Made by a program: the position numbers and the translations under genes
Notes under the pieces: generated by a model
The model's database searches: none
Seen by the model: only the letters and a program-made list of their open reading frames with translations
Told to the model about the DNA's origin: nothing
Shown here: piece by piece, positions 1-11,949 of the stretch
How the letters are laid out: each line of letters opens with the position of its first letter
Numbering within the stretch: position 1 is the stretch's first letter
Origin: Piper betle
Taxonomy: Eukaryota > Streptophyta > Magnoliopsida > Piperales > Piperaceae
Direction of reading: 5' to 3'
Assembly (NCBI GenBank): GCA_033002965.1
Contig: JAURVB010014476.1
Location: forward strand, 1-64,000
Length of the DNA stretch: 64,000 bases

Positions 1-1042
1 ATTATGTCACATTAATAATTAATTATCTCACTAGATTGTTGAGAATTTAATATTTAATATTGTTGATAGTTGCCTGTATTTCTACTCGAATAAAATTATA
101 CCTATGTATTATTTTATGTTCTTGTCCAGATTAGGATCGTTCCTTGCGGTTGTGAGTTCACTTATGAAATATCCAGAGTTGGTATAATTATTTGAAATGT
201 TGTATTTTCCCTTCTTGGCAGCCCTGGTCGGCCTAAGCCCATATTTGACCACCATGTGCTGGAACGCAATCGGGGTCAAGGAATTGACTCAGTCCGACAC
301 GGGGCCACACGTTTAAAATTACTATGTGGGAGTCTTGGTCGACTTCAGTATCTGACCACCATGCGCTGGAACGTAACCGGGGTTGACTCAATTCACTACA
401 AGGCAGCACACCCTGAAAGATTAAACACCTGCCCCCATGCTGAAAGCGGTGAAAGGGCGTAGTGTCGCAAGAAGGCTCATTATGCACTTGTGATACCGAG
501 AGGATGAGTCAATGGCAAATATCGGTACCTACAAGCCGTGGGCCACGTAGTGTGTGTGCACATGCATGGAATGGTAGCTGGATGGGGAGGCCACCCCTCC
601 CAGCATATAACGAGCTCGACATAGGCTCATAACAACTAAAAGTCTCTTGAAACAATAATAGGGATTATATTGACTTGTTTCATTTAATTATGCAGCCTAG
701 TGGTTTTATCACTAACGTGGAATTGCCTCCGCAGGTTAGCGGCATTGGACTGAAGAATAGAAGTGTGGTTGGTGCTTCTTTTACCAACATAGGTATGGTG
801 AATGGATAATAAAGTTGACTTACTTTTATTCTTCTTGTGATATAAATGTGGCTATGGGAAACTATCCAAGACTGTGGGACAGTTATTTTATTTATTGTCA
901 TATGCTATCGGAACATGATTTCTTTTTATGAGTTATAAACTGCTAGACTTATTTGTTGGATTATGAATAATGTTCTAGAATGTTATTGTTACATCAATTA
1001 TATTTTAGGTAACACCCAGTCTGGCTCAGGCGGGTCGTTACA
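1..1042 (+). mobile_element. 3' part of a Tekay-type LTR
   Basis: This stretch matches the last ~1.1 kb of the complete LTR at 16586-19294 in the same orientation, including the AT-rich lead, the 'ggtcggcctgagccc' segment and the terminal GGGTCGTTACA. The LTR terminus CA falls at 1042. Sequence directly after it is not a primer-binding site but RNase H sequence in the opposite orientation, so this is the 3' LTR of an element lying mostly left of the window and inserted into another copy. The 5' part of the LTR is outside the window. Confidence 0.8.
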
Positions 1043-2620
1043 ATATACTTCAAACTCTGGTGGTCTGTGAAGACTTCGAACTAGGCTCCATACAAGTAGT
1101 GTCTCCAAATCTTGTCTGCAAAAACCACTACTTTACCTCCCTGCATAAGGACACATCCTAAACCCAACAGGGACGCATCGCTGAAGACTACGAATCCTTC
1201 ATTACTATTTGGAAGCGTCAAGACTGGTGCAGTTGTTAGACTCTCTTCAGAGACCGGAAACTCTCCTCACACTTACTACTCCATTCGAACTTGACTCCCT
1301 TCATTGTGAGTTTGGTCATCGGCGTGCTACTAAGGAGAAGTCTTTAATGACTTTTTTGTAGTAACCCGCTAAGCCAAGGAAGCTTCTGATGTCAGTGATT
1401 GACTTGGGTTGTGGCCAATCAGTGATTGCTTTCACCTTTGATGGATCCACTGCAATTCCGGCCTTTGAAATAATATGACCAAGAAAGTTTACCTCCTTCA
1501 ACCAGAAGTCACACTTTGAGAGCTTGGCGAATAGTTGATTTTCTCTCAAAACTTGAAGAGTAATGGATAGGTGTTTCACATGCTCTTCTTCATTATTTGA
1601 ATAGACCTGAATGTCATCCACAAACACGATAATAAACTTGTCCAAGTATGCATGAAATACTGTGTTCATGAGTGACGTAAAGGCCGTGGGTGCATTTGTT
1701 AGACCAAAAGGCATGACCAAAAACTCATAATGTACATACCGAGTTTGGAAAGCCATTTTCTGTATGTCTAACTCCTTTACTCGCAACTGGTGATAACCAG
1801 ACCGCAAGTCTATCTTAGAAAATACTCCGACTATTTTTAGCTGGTTAAACAAGTCATCAATCCTCGGTAAGGGGTATCGATTCTTGATTGTCACTTGATT
1901 GAGTTTGTGATAGTCAATACACAGCCAAAGTGATCAATCTTTCTTATTCACAAAAAGAACAAGGGCTTCCCAGGGTGAAGTACTTGGTCGAATGAAACGT
2001 ACATGCAACAACTCTTCTAGTTGACTCTTTAACTCCTTGAGTTCTGCTGGAGCCATGCGGTATGGTGCTTTAGATAATGGTGTTATTCCAGGTGCTAGGT
2101 CAATGGTGAACTCCACTGCCCGCTTAGAAGGTAACCCTAGAAGTTCATTTGGGAATACATCGGGAAACTCTGCTACCACAAGAATAATGGATGGCTCTTT
2201 GAGTTTGGACTCAGATGCAACTAAGTTAGCCACAAAGGCTTTACAACCCTCACAAAAAATGTGATTGCCTCAGTGATTGACACGATACAAGAAGATGGAT
2301 CATGCAATGACCCTTGGAAATGATTTCCATCTTCCAATTACAAAGTTTTGTCACCACTCTCTTCCCTTTACAGTCAAGAAAAGCCTAGTGTGCAAACAAC
2401 CAGTCCATTCCCAATACATGAGGGTTTCCCTTGTATATCTAAGGATAGGTTAGTCACTCCTAATGTTGTGACTTCACCATCTCCCATTGCAGTCGTGACT
2501 CTATAGCACTTAGATAATGGGGATGCTTGGAGTCCTAACCTCTTGACTATTTGAGATGAGATGAATGAATGTGTACACCCTGAATCAAATTAAACATCCA
2601 CAATGACTCCTTCAATTAGA
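1043..2620 (-). pseudogene. Tekay-type pol remnant: protease, reverse transcriptase, RNase H
   Basis: Broken Ty3/gypsy polyprotein read on the minus strand. A protease active site (FDSGCTHSFIS) is visible around 2560-2590 with an in-frame stop just before it. Reverse transcriptase runs from 2233 to about 1310 and includes the connector [13 protein letters not shown], the RIDDLFNQL and [11 protein letters not shown] segments and the catalytic FVDD box near 1620. One nonsense codon near 1930 replaces a Gly. RNase H retains its SDAS start, but an internal deletion near 1100 removes the segment carrying the catalytic Glu, and the domain ends at 1043 where the foreign LTR abuts. The element is clearly non-functional. 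Assignment to the Del/Tekay chromoviruses rests on the protein motifs and on the sister copy at 19295-22911. Confidence 0.88.
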
Positions 2621-2759
2621 ATTTTACCACGGAGAGTGTGATCATCCTCCTCAACATCGTCAACTTCAACTGCATAGAGTTTTGCCTTCCCTTTGTCTGC
2701 CGGTTGTGCAGGTGCCGGGTAGCGAATATGAACTGGTGCATTCCCTTTCTCAGGCTACT

Positions 2760-3765
2760 CCTGTTGTTGCATCAGAGGCTGATTACACTCCATTAGTATG
2801 TGTCTTGTCCTTCAACAGTTGTCGCACCTACGGGGCTCCCTGCATGCCCCTGAATGCATCTTGTTACAATTTTGACATCGTCTCATCGGGATATCCTCAA
2901 ACTTCCTTTCAAGGTTCCCCTCTATGTTCCCTTGGTTGTTCTGCTGCTGGTGTCCTGATAACCTATTTTTGTTACTAACAGGGTTGGCATTTTTGTGCTG
3001 CGAAGTAACCTTTCCCTGCTTCTGTGCACGGTCATACTCTCTGAATCGATTACCTCAGTTATCGCACTCCTTGGCACTATAGCTATCTTACCCCTCAATT
3101 CTGGCTTCAATCCCCAAAATCCCAGGTGCAAAATGCATGCTTTCTTCTGGACCACGGGCTTTGGAAAATATTGTCCATTGAATGCTGCCAAAAATTTCGC
3201 CCACATGATGGGAGAAATCTCAAGTTGATGGAATGTAGTTTTTTCCATGGATTTTCACTAGTAAGATGCTTCCTCCTAAAGCATGCATGTTGCCACCCTT
3301 ACTTGATGGCGATGGGGCGTAGACAGAGCCCTAAACGGTTTTTTTGTAATGTCTATCCAGCTCCCCGCCTTCGTAGGATCGATCCCTCTGACAAATAGTT
3401 TAGTTCCATTCTTCCTGAACTTTTCCACAGTGTAACGGTCACTATCATCAATAGCTGGCAGCATCAGTTGTCGGACTACTGGTGGCACTGGGGTTGGACG
3501 CTCCACTTGCTCGTCCGGATCAGCTAACCCTGCCCGCCCTTGGGCACTTCCCTGACTACCATCCAGGGTGATTTAAGGACCCGCTATTGAGTTTGAAGCT
3601 CCATTCCCTACTACCACTCCCACTAACGATATTCTGAACCACAGAATTTGTATTTTCTGAAGCCTGCACTAGTCCCTATATGGCCGTCAGGATTTGGGCC
3701 AATACATTCTCTATGTTCTAATTTGATGGAGTAGATTGGTTTGTCTGTCTACGAGCGCCTGCCAT
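2760..3765 (-). pseudogene. Tekay-type gag remnant
   Basis: The minus strand opens with MAGARRQTNQSTPSN at 3765, the same start as the gag of the plus-strand copy at 19538. A capsid-like segment (VEKFRKNGTKLF, GSWIDIT) follows, and a CCHC knuckle (CQNC..H...C) lies near 2850. Frameshifts and stops break the frame at several points. This copy keeps the C-terminal gag and protease that the plus-strand copy has lost. Nucleocapsid and capsid roles are inferred from family knowledge. Confidence 0.8.
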
Positions 3766-3942
3766 CTGAAACGTCAAAAAAATTTTCCCATCATGCTTCA
3801 TTAATATGTTCACTTTTAGTTATGGCTTAGGTTTATTAGCGAGTGAATTTGTTAATTCAAAAGACAACATAGTGGGAAAAGATAATTATTGGACTTTCCA
3901 ACAAGGTACTTGAGTCATAAAAAGTAAGCTAGTGGAAAACCT

Positions 3943-3955
3943 GGCTCTTATACCA
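3943..3955 (-). other. Primer-binding site of minus-strand Tekay copy
   Basis: Read on the minus strand it is TGGTATAAGAGCC, one mismatch from the plant initiator-tRNA-Met PBS TGGTATCAGAGCC. It lies two bases after the LTR end at 3958 and about 180 bp before the gag start, as expected for the site that primes minus-strand cDNA. Confidence 0.85.
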
Positions 3956-3957
3956 CC

Positions 3958-4450
3958 TGTAATGACCCACAACTAGACTAGGAGTTAGGCCATGGTGAAT
4001 TTTAGTTTCCAGTTTAGTTTTAGTTGTTTATTGTTGATTTCAGACTTTATTTCTCATGTTTATCAAGCTTATTATCAATTAAAAAGAATATGCATGCAAG
4101 AAAATTAACGAGAGGGAGATAGGAAGGATACCCAAGCAAAGAGGAAGAAGTCGGCACCGGTAAGGAAGAGGAGAAGAAAATGAGAATGAAGGCTAAGGTG
4201 AGGAGGACATCCCTCATAAAAATAAAATGAAATGACAGCCAAGGTATGTGAAAACACCCCAACACCCGTATTTCATTTAACCGGGTAACTGGGTAGAGTA
4301 TAAAATATAACCCGGTAATCAGGTAGAGAATGAAAATATAATAATAATAATGAATAATAATAATAATATAATAATAATAATAATAATCCAACGTTCGATC
4401 CATCCCAGACCGAATCAAATATTTTATTTTATTTTTTCACAGTCTTTACA
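3958..4450 (-). mobile_element. Short (493-bp) Tekay LTR shared by two minus-strand copies
   Basis: On the minus strand it begins TGTAAAGACTGTG at 4450, just after a polypurine tract (AAGTTGGGGAGAT), and ends GGGTCATTACA at 3958 just before the PBS. It keeps both LTR termini and the AAT-rich start but lacks most of the 2.7 kb seen in the full LTR, jumping from the 'ccatggcc' segment to the end. Integrase lies upstream of it and gag downstream, so one LTR serves as the 3' LTR of one copy and the 5' LTR of the next. An (AAT)n microsatellite at 4331-4386 lies inside. Confidence 0.8.
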
Positions 4451-4574
4451 ATCTCCCCAACTTAGAAATATTTCGTCCCTGAAATATCATAACTCGCAAC
4501 AGATCAATCATGGTAAGTTTTATCTTCGAGATCAGTTCTTGTTGGAATGATAAGAATCTTATGCCACAAATTGG

Positions 4575-5882
4575 CTAGGGTATTTCCTTGCCATTTCTTG
4601 TTCAGTCTCTCATGTAGGTTCTTCTGAGCTGATTTTTCCACAATACTTTTACCAAATGAATTTCCTTGTTCCTGAATGTCTTTATTTCCCTAGCCAGGAT
4701 GCGAATCAGCTTTTCCTCGTAGGTTAAATTTGATTGTAGTTCTAAGTCTTCAAAATTTGTGATTATATGATCTTCATCTCGTACATATTTCTTTAGCATT
4801 GACACATGGAAAATATTGTGTACTCTAGCTGGGCTTGGTGGTAATGCTAGTCTATATGCACAATTTCCAACTTGATCTAGGATTGGCAATGGTCCTATAA
4901 ATCATGGCTTCAACTTCCCTGAGGTTCTAAATCTGATCACCCCCTTCGTAGGAGATGTCTTTAGGTACTCTAGGTCCCTCCTTCGAGTATCAGCATAACT
5001 CTTCTGTCGATTCTGAGCTACCTTAAGCCTATGCTGAATGAGTTTTACCTTTTCAGTTGCTTCTCTCACCATCTCAGGCACGACTATAACTACCTTGGTA
5101 GACTCCAACCAGCACGATGGAGACCTGTAGGGCTACCCTAAAAGGCTTCAAATGGTACCATCCCTATACTGGCTTGATAAGAGTTATTGTTGGTAAATTC
5201 AGCTAAGGCTAAGTGTTTCTCCCAGTCACCTCCCTAGTATAACATGCAAGCTCTTAACAAATCTTCCAAAATTTGAATACTCCTCTCACTTTGACCATCA
5301 TTCTGGGGATGATACGCTTTACTCAGCTTGATTTGGGTCCCCATGGCTTTTTGGAACATTTCCCAGAAATGTGAGGTGAATAGGGGATCTCAGTTGGAGA
5401 CTATCTCCTTTGGAATCCCATGCAACTTGACAATATTGTCGACATACAATCCTACCAGGTATTCCGCAGTTCTCATTGATTTCGTTAGGATGAAGTGGGC
5501 TACCTTAATTAGTCGGTCCACAACCACCTATATGGAGTCATGCTTTTTCTGAGTCCTTGGGAGCTTTGCAATAAAATTGCATGTGACACACTCCCATTTC
5601 CAAGTTGGTATTTCTAAAGGCTGCAATAGTCCTCAAGGTAGTTTATGTTGGGCTTTGATCTGTTGGCAATTCTAACACTTGGAGACAAAATCCACAATAT
5701 CCCTCTTCATCCCAATCCACCAATAGGTTCGCTTTAAATCCTGATACATTTTAGTAACTGTATGGTTGTATCGAGAACTTTGAGCGATGAGCCTCCTCCT
5801 AGATATTCCGCCTCAGTGCATCATTCTTGGGTACACACAACCTTCCTCTACATCTGATCACACTATTGGAATAAGCAACAAT
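4575..5882 (-). pseudogene. Tekay-type integrase remnant
   Basis: Minus-strand integrase with stops. The HHCC zinc-binding region ([17 protein letters not shown]) is at ~5690-5780 and the DDE core at ~5200-5620. The C-terminal GPY/F-like module (LDQVGNCAYRLALPP, VFHVSMLKKYVRD equivalents) and a chromodomain-like tail (LVKVLWKNQ) lie between 4889 and 4602. It is the partner of the short LTR at 3958-4450. Its N-terminal side breaks at ~5894 and joins LTR sequence, so the matching gag and RT of this copy are deleted. Confidence 0.85.
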
Positions 5883-5906
5883 GTCAAGAATCTTGTCAAG
5901 AATCTT

Positions 5907-7412
5907 TAATTAATTAAGTCATTCGGTTAAATTATTTAAAAAAATTGTATTAACCTAATTCAAAGATATTACTAATAAAATTATTTTAAATTATTCAACA
6001 TAAAAATGTTTTGAACTTTAATTATTTTCATTAGCTTATTTAGGTTCAACGCTTGTGATTTTTAACCAATTATAATTTAATAACCCATTTTCTATCTTAC
6101 TAACTCGTTGTTAGAATAATCACTTTATTTACCTAATATTAAATTTAATATGGTAAAGGTAAAATCATTATTTTATTAATTACTTATAATCCACCGATTT
6201 AATTTAATCTCTCGTAGTACGTTGATTAATTATCGGCCGTTTATCATTACCATTTTTTTATTACTTGTGGCGATTTCGTACAATAATTAATTAGTTTAAT
6301 AACTTTACCCATAACCCATTAAAATAATTATTTTTAAAGATTTATTATGAGTTAGTATTATTTTTTAACTCGAGTCTGTATCGAGTAAACCCATATTTAT
6401 AAAACTGCCATCTTCTTCTTCCTCAACGTCCTCTTCTCCAAACTCCATCCTTGCACCCAAAAACCAGACCTATCCTTCTTCTCCTAGCCTCAAGACCACT
6501 ACTTTCTTGCACCTTGCTCCAATTCAAAGGTTCAGCAACCTCTGGCCGGCCTCAAAACAGTAAGAATCAGCCACCTTTGGGCGTTGCAGGGAGTATGGTC
6601 GTTCTCCCCACTTCTGCACGTTGCCTCCATGAATTCCAGCGAGAAGGTCGTCCGCTGTGGCCTGTGTCGGTGGCCTGAACTACTGTAATAGACCCCTTAT
6701 GTTGTCAACAAAGAACAATAGGCATCTACCCTTTGAATCTGCCATGACAGCGTCTGCTTCAGATGAATGCCGCCATCTCCGCCATCCTTGCAACTCCGCC
6801 CATAACAAGGTGTAATTCCGCCACCCATCGGTAGTAAGGGTCTAGGCGAGCCATCCCTTTGACCCAACAGCTAGAGAGGTTGTCGGGGTTGTGAGCGGCT
6901 GCCTTGGAATTATTTACAGTCGCCCATCCTTGCCCAAATTCTTTCACTCGTCGGCCATGGCGAATTTCAGTTTCTACTTTAGTTTTAGTTTTTTATTGTT
7001 TATTTCAGACTTTATTTCTCATGTTTATCAAGCTTATTATCAATTGAAAAGAATTTGCATGCATGAAATTAAGAAGAGGGAGATAGGAAGGATACCCAAG
7101 CAAAGAGGAAGAAGTCGGCAGGGGTAAGGAAGAGGAGAAGAAAATGCGAATGAAGGCTAGGGTGAGGAGGACATCCCTCAGAAAAATAAAATGAAATGAC
7201 AGCTAAGGTATGTGAAAACACCCCAACACCTGTATTTCATTTAACTGGGTAACCAGGTAGAGTATAAAATATAACTGGGTAACCGGGTAGAGAATAAAAT
7301 ATAATAATAATAATAATAATAATAATAGTAATAATAATAATCCAATGTTATCCTCTCCTGACCGAGTCAAATATTTTACTTTATTTTATTTTATTTTTTC
7401 CCAGTCATTACA
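5907..7412 (-). mobile_element. 5' part of a Tekay LTR, minus strand
   Basis: Reverse complement of the first ~1.5 kb of the LTR at 16586-19294. It starts TGTAATGACTGGG at 7412 and contains (AAT)n at 7294-7340, the 'ttggccatgg' region, the GC-rich block at 6450-6950 and the AT-rich stretch to 5907. It then switches abruptly to integrase sequence. The 68-78 aa open frames here are chance frames in LTR DNA. Confidence 0.8.
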
Positions 7413-8030
7413 ATGTTTTATTTAATATCAACAGAATTCTCCTTTATATAGAAGAATATAAGTAGAATTTAAAAAGTCATTACATTAAATTTTTATAAGG
7501 AAAAACTTAATCACACATTAAGTATATAAAATACCAACCATTAGTGTGATAACGAAAAGTAAAAAATTGACCATTATTTTTTTTCAATGTGAATGAGGGA
7601 TGGAAACCCAACAAAAAGAAAGCCTACTCTATAGGAAGATAAAAGAGTTTTTGACAATCAAATCACACTCAATCCTCCCAATCCCAAAAATCTTCCACGT
7701 CCAACATGCAGATACAAAGTCTTCCCCTTATCTTCAACTCTAAACCAAAACTCCATCCTTACACACCATGTCAGCCTACCAAAGAGACCGTAGCCGCTAC
7801 CAAACCCAAGGTCAATAGGTCCAACCTGTGTTTGAACCTTATTCATCCAAAAGGGAAAAAAATCAAAATAATAAAATAAAATACAATAAATAAAACTTAT
7901 TTGAAATAATCCATAAATATCATCGTACCGATATGATAAAAGTAATCATTGATAATTCATGATATTGATTCCCTAGAAATAATTTAATTAAAAAATATTT
8001 TAGTTCGTCCTAAGATTTACAACCTCTATA
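7413..8030. other. Spacer with no recognised gene
   Basis: AT-rich DNA between the Tekay LTR and the copia-like LTR. No coding motif, repeat end or RNA gene was recognised. The 62-aa frame at 7658-7846 has no family features. It may be the low-coordinate continuation of the copia-like 3' LTR, but it does not match the other LTR by eye. Confidence 0.5.
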
Positions 8031-8403
8031 ACACAATTTCTTGGAGTCTAAGGTTGATGACTGGTGAAGCTTATTTGAAGCTTACTCCCACTATGGCTAT
8101 CAACCTTCATCACTTTTGAATGTTCGGCTCTAAAGGTTTTATACCAATGCTTGTTATCCAAAAACTCTTTGCTAAGAATAAGCTTCCACCTTTTATAGCC
8201 ATGCAAGTCTATAGCTAAAAAGCTCCCAACCACATGAGCAATTAATGTTGAAAAGGCTCCACCAAATTCTAACACTAATTTCCCTCTCAAAATTTTTAAA
8301 TAAGTCTAAAACTTAAGGCTCCTCCCAAACATTCTGGTCATCAAGATTTCATTCAAACTTTAGCTCATGTCCAAGTCCAATTTCGAGACTTCAAAACTGA
8401 GAT
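8031..8403 (-). mobile_element. 3' LTR of copia-like element, part 1 (split by solo LTR)
   Basis: Matches 16143-16500 in the same orientation, including GAATGTTCGGCTCTAAAGG and the 'taccaatgcttgttatc' and 'aagtccaa' segments. The match resumes at 11397 after the solo LTR. With the polypurine tract at 11593-11607 it is the 3' LTR of the minus-strand element whose interior is 11593-15465. Its far (low) end cannot be defined; homology fades near 8030. Confidence 0.65.
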
Positions 8404-8408
8404 CCACC
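8404..8408. repeat. Left target-site duplication CCACC
   Basis: CCACC directly precedes the solo LTR at 8409 and recurs at 11392-11396 directly after it. A 5-bp duplication is the normal Ty3/gypsy integration footprint. Confidence 0.9.
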
Positions 8409-11391
8409 TGTAACACCCCATTTCAGTTCACCCATGAACCAACCCGGAGATGTTACCAGCGACTGAACCAGTCACTAATTTACTTGATTCGGTTAAGCCG
8501 ACCTGGATCTACCCTCAACATCTTAAGATAGAGATGTGAGATGCAAAGCATGGATGGAATAATTGGGTTCTAACAGCAGTCCTACATGCATGCCATGACG
8601 TACAAAAAAATAGAACAATAGCAATAAATGAAAAATCCAAAGAAAAATATCTATTTCTATAGAAAAATGGATAGAGTTTCCTTTAAAAGTGCAATGAAGG
8701 CCAACCTGTCCATAATAGGGTTATATATATTTTTTATCAAAATAATATAAAACATGACAATCTATCATGACATTCAGTCATTATCGCTTTTGTCTTCATC
8801 TGAGCCAAATCTGAGCTCCAAGGCTCCCTGATTATTCACATTTATCTATTCGTTTCGTAGGTAGTTTATCAAGACATATCTAAATGATTATCATCATTCA
8901 CACAGCATCAACACACCATCATTATACATTACACATGGCAGGTACATGTGTGCGGGGTTTTGTAGTGTTCTTCCGCAGTCTCGACAGCTTGCATTCATCA
9001 CGATTCTCACCTAGATAAATATAGAAAAACATCAATAACGAGTGTGACCGGTCCAAAAAATAACTAATAACAAACTAACACAGCATAGTGAACCCTCTTG
9101 TTGAATAAAAACCTCATACTTCCTCAAGAACTCTCATAAGGACAATAATGGGAGCCGTTGACCTCGAGCGGCAGCATCCCCTTTCCATATCATTCTCTTT
9201 CTATAACATTTTCTCTCCTTCACCATTTAAACTATCCCTTTATGAGGGAAAATCATTCTCTTTCATCTCATCCCTCTATATCCTCTGTATTACTCCTGAC
9301 CTTGAGTACAGAGACCGAATACTCTCAGGCATACTCCTTCAGTACCCTTTTACGACACAAGTCTAGACATACGCTGCACAATGATACCCGTAAACCTCCA
9401 CACTTCTCTGTGTTTGAGGAACTCAAAGGTGGAGTTATCAGGATCCCTCGGGAATGGAGTGAACGCTCACAAGTTCCAGAGCCCAATTTGACAAACACAC
9501 GCCCTATCTCAAGATGTGGCCGTCGATTTCCCTCGTCACACATCTCACTGAAAACGCGAAAACTATATATACATAGGCCTTGGTAGGGAATTTAGTAAAA
9601 TAGGCCGGAAGGCATCGTGAGCTAGATCTGAGTTTCAAAAACATACTCGAGGGATCTCACCCTCGACGGTTATTAATTTGGAAAATACGATCTGCTAAAT
9701 GGCCCGTGTGAAGTGGGATACGATAAACCCCCACTGGACACGTCCTCTTTCTTATTCTAAACAAAACACGATAGAATGAGATAATAAATCGAGAGCAAGT
9801 CATAAACAAACCTGGTAGAAGCTCCAATCGCAGGTGCGTGCCTATGCGGCAAGCTCCTACTCTGTACCTATACATAAAATCTAGAAGCTAACACCCACTA
9901 CTGGAATGATGCATCAATTCAACATGAATATCACACTCACAACACAATCATTATCTATCATAGTCAACAATCATCAATGTAAAAATAATTCTAACTCATC
10001 CCATTTATACCAATTTTATTATGTTTTAATAAGTTATGTTGTAGTTGATTAGCATCTCATATATAATTTACTTAGTTACATTACTAACATCCATTCACTA
10101 TCAAGCAAATCATGCAAGTCATCACTTCATTCAGAACCAGGCATTCATTATATCAAACAATCAATCCTAGAATGCTATGCTAATAATTATCAATTTTAAA
10201 TAATTTAATTGGAGGTAATTATACCTCGCGTCATCGACAATTTGTGACGGCTAGGGTTTTGTCACGTGTGTCAAAGCTCAAACCGGCGCTCGATGGCCTC
10301 CAAAGTTAGATCGGGTTCGACTAGATGAGCTCGTTGGAAGATCCGATGAAATCTAGTGAATCCTGTTTCGGTGGTTTTCTGGCAGGTTTTGGTGTTTTTT
10401 GGCAAGTTTTGATGGTTTTTTGACAGTTTTTCGATGGCATTTCAGCAGTTTTTTGGCTACAGTTACTGGCGGGATAGTAGTGATATGGGGTACCGTTGGC
10501 ACTGGCTGGGTGAGCCCGCTGTGTTTGTGACGTCGACGTAATCGGCGTGAGGTGGCAGCAGGCCGGAAAATGGCAAAAATAGAGGTGGCCTGTGGCGTGT
10601 AGAGATGCGGCTGATGTGGGCGGAACTGAGCTCCATTCAGGACGGGGAAGGTCGCAGGAGGGTCGAAGATGTCGAGGCAACTACTAGATGGTGGCGGTGA
10701 CAGTCGTCAATAGCGGGATTGGCGACGAGAGAGTGGTGCTAGGGCAGTGATCCGGTGTCATGGAGACATGACAGCAGCCGGGGGTGCTAGGGGTGGCACG
10801 GCGACAACACGGCGGTTCTTGGTGGCATTGATTGGCGGCGGGGTAGTGTCAGTGACGGCGGTGGTGATGAACATAGGGGCGGCGACAAGGGTTTTGGGGG
10901 TGAAGAAGAGAAGTGTTGGGGGGTTTTGGGGGAGAAGATGGTGTCGGGGTGTTCAGTGGTAAACTCATAAATAAAACTTGACTCGAATCGGACTCCAGTA
11001 AAAAATAATAACTAACTTGTAATAAATCTAAAAACAAATCCAGAAAAATAGGGGAAAATCCCATAAAATATATTGCACATCATAACATACAAATGACATG
11101 CTCTATAAATAATAACCCATCCAGCTATCCTATAACGTGTCCTAATACGTTATTCAGACCTAAAATTATTTCTATAATCAAATACATAAAAAAATATACT
11201 GCCTACTTTCATATATTCTGATAAGTAATTTCTCACAATTGTACCAACGTTATCATTATATATTTAGGTACACCTGACCCCCATTGCTCATAACTCACGG
11301 CTGGCCTCGACTCAACACGTAGTTCATGAAATTGACAATTGAACCAACTTGTTCGCTAATGTAAACTCTGACTCGAGTCACGGGTTTTATA
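8409..11391 (-). mobile_element. Solo LTR of the LARD-like family
   Basis: A 2983-bp LTR starting TGTAACACCCC and ending GGGTTTTATA (the terminal CA has mutated to TA), flanked by CCACC on both sides. It is colinear with the LTRs of the complete element at 38950-48384, where the primer site fixes the sense strand as minus. Conserved parts include the 'ggtagaagctcc' segment near 9815, the 'attatacctcgcgtc' segment near 10220, a GC-rich block at 10250-10960 and the shared module near 10965-11040. No internal sequence remains, so it arose by LTR-LTR recombination. Open frames of 70-142 aa inside are not genes. Confidence 0.93.
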
Positions 11392-11396
11392 CCACC
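11392..11396. repeat. Right target-site duplication CCACC
   Basis: Matches 8404-8408 and closes the solo LTR insertion. Confidence 0.9.
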
Positions 11397-11592
11397 TCAA
11401 AGTCGATTGACCTCATGTCATTCAAATCTAATTCAAAATGTTCCTACATTTTGAATTAATCCAATCATCATCTATCATATGATTACTTGCTCTAATTCAA
11501 CCAAATCAAAACATAGAGCAATACTTCATGATTAAAACATGAAATAATGATTGACCATCAAAATTTGAAATGAACCAATTCAATAATTAACA
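11397..11592 (-). mobile_element. 3' LTR of copia-like element, part 2 (U3 start)
   Basis: Continues the match to 16500-16585 ('acattttgaattaa.ccaat'). On the minus strand the LTR begins TGTTAATTATTG at 11592, preceded by a purine tract at 11593-11607 (AAAAAAGGGGAAGAT) that fits a plus-strand primer. Confidence 0.7.
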
Positions 11593-11607
11593 ATCTTCCC
11601 CTTTTTT
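11593..11607 (-). other. Polypurine tract of copia-like element
   Basis: Minus-strand AAAAAAGGGGAAGAT directly 5' of the LTR start TGTTAATT. The position and purine content are those of a retrotransposon plus-strand priming tract. Confidence 0.7.
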
Positions 11608-11949
11608 ATAATGACAACATATGTAACTTGTAACACAGTTTAGCTTAATCCTCATGAAGCAAGCATTGAGGATCCAAATCTTCAATACTTTAGCTCCTTT
11701 ACTTCAACAAATGTCCTAAGCATTTGAAGAAAACCAATAGTCAAGTGCGCTTGAAGAGTACATCCTTAGCTATAAGCAAGTGTTAGCATTTTCATTCTTC
11801 TCAATAAAATGCCAACCCTAAAGCTTGTGAGATGATGAAAAACAAAATAAACACTCTCCCCCTACATTAGGTAAACATTTCTCCCATTTTTTCATCTCAA
11901 AAAGACACTAAATTACATGAGAGAAGGAAAAGATAAAAACACAAAACTA

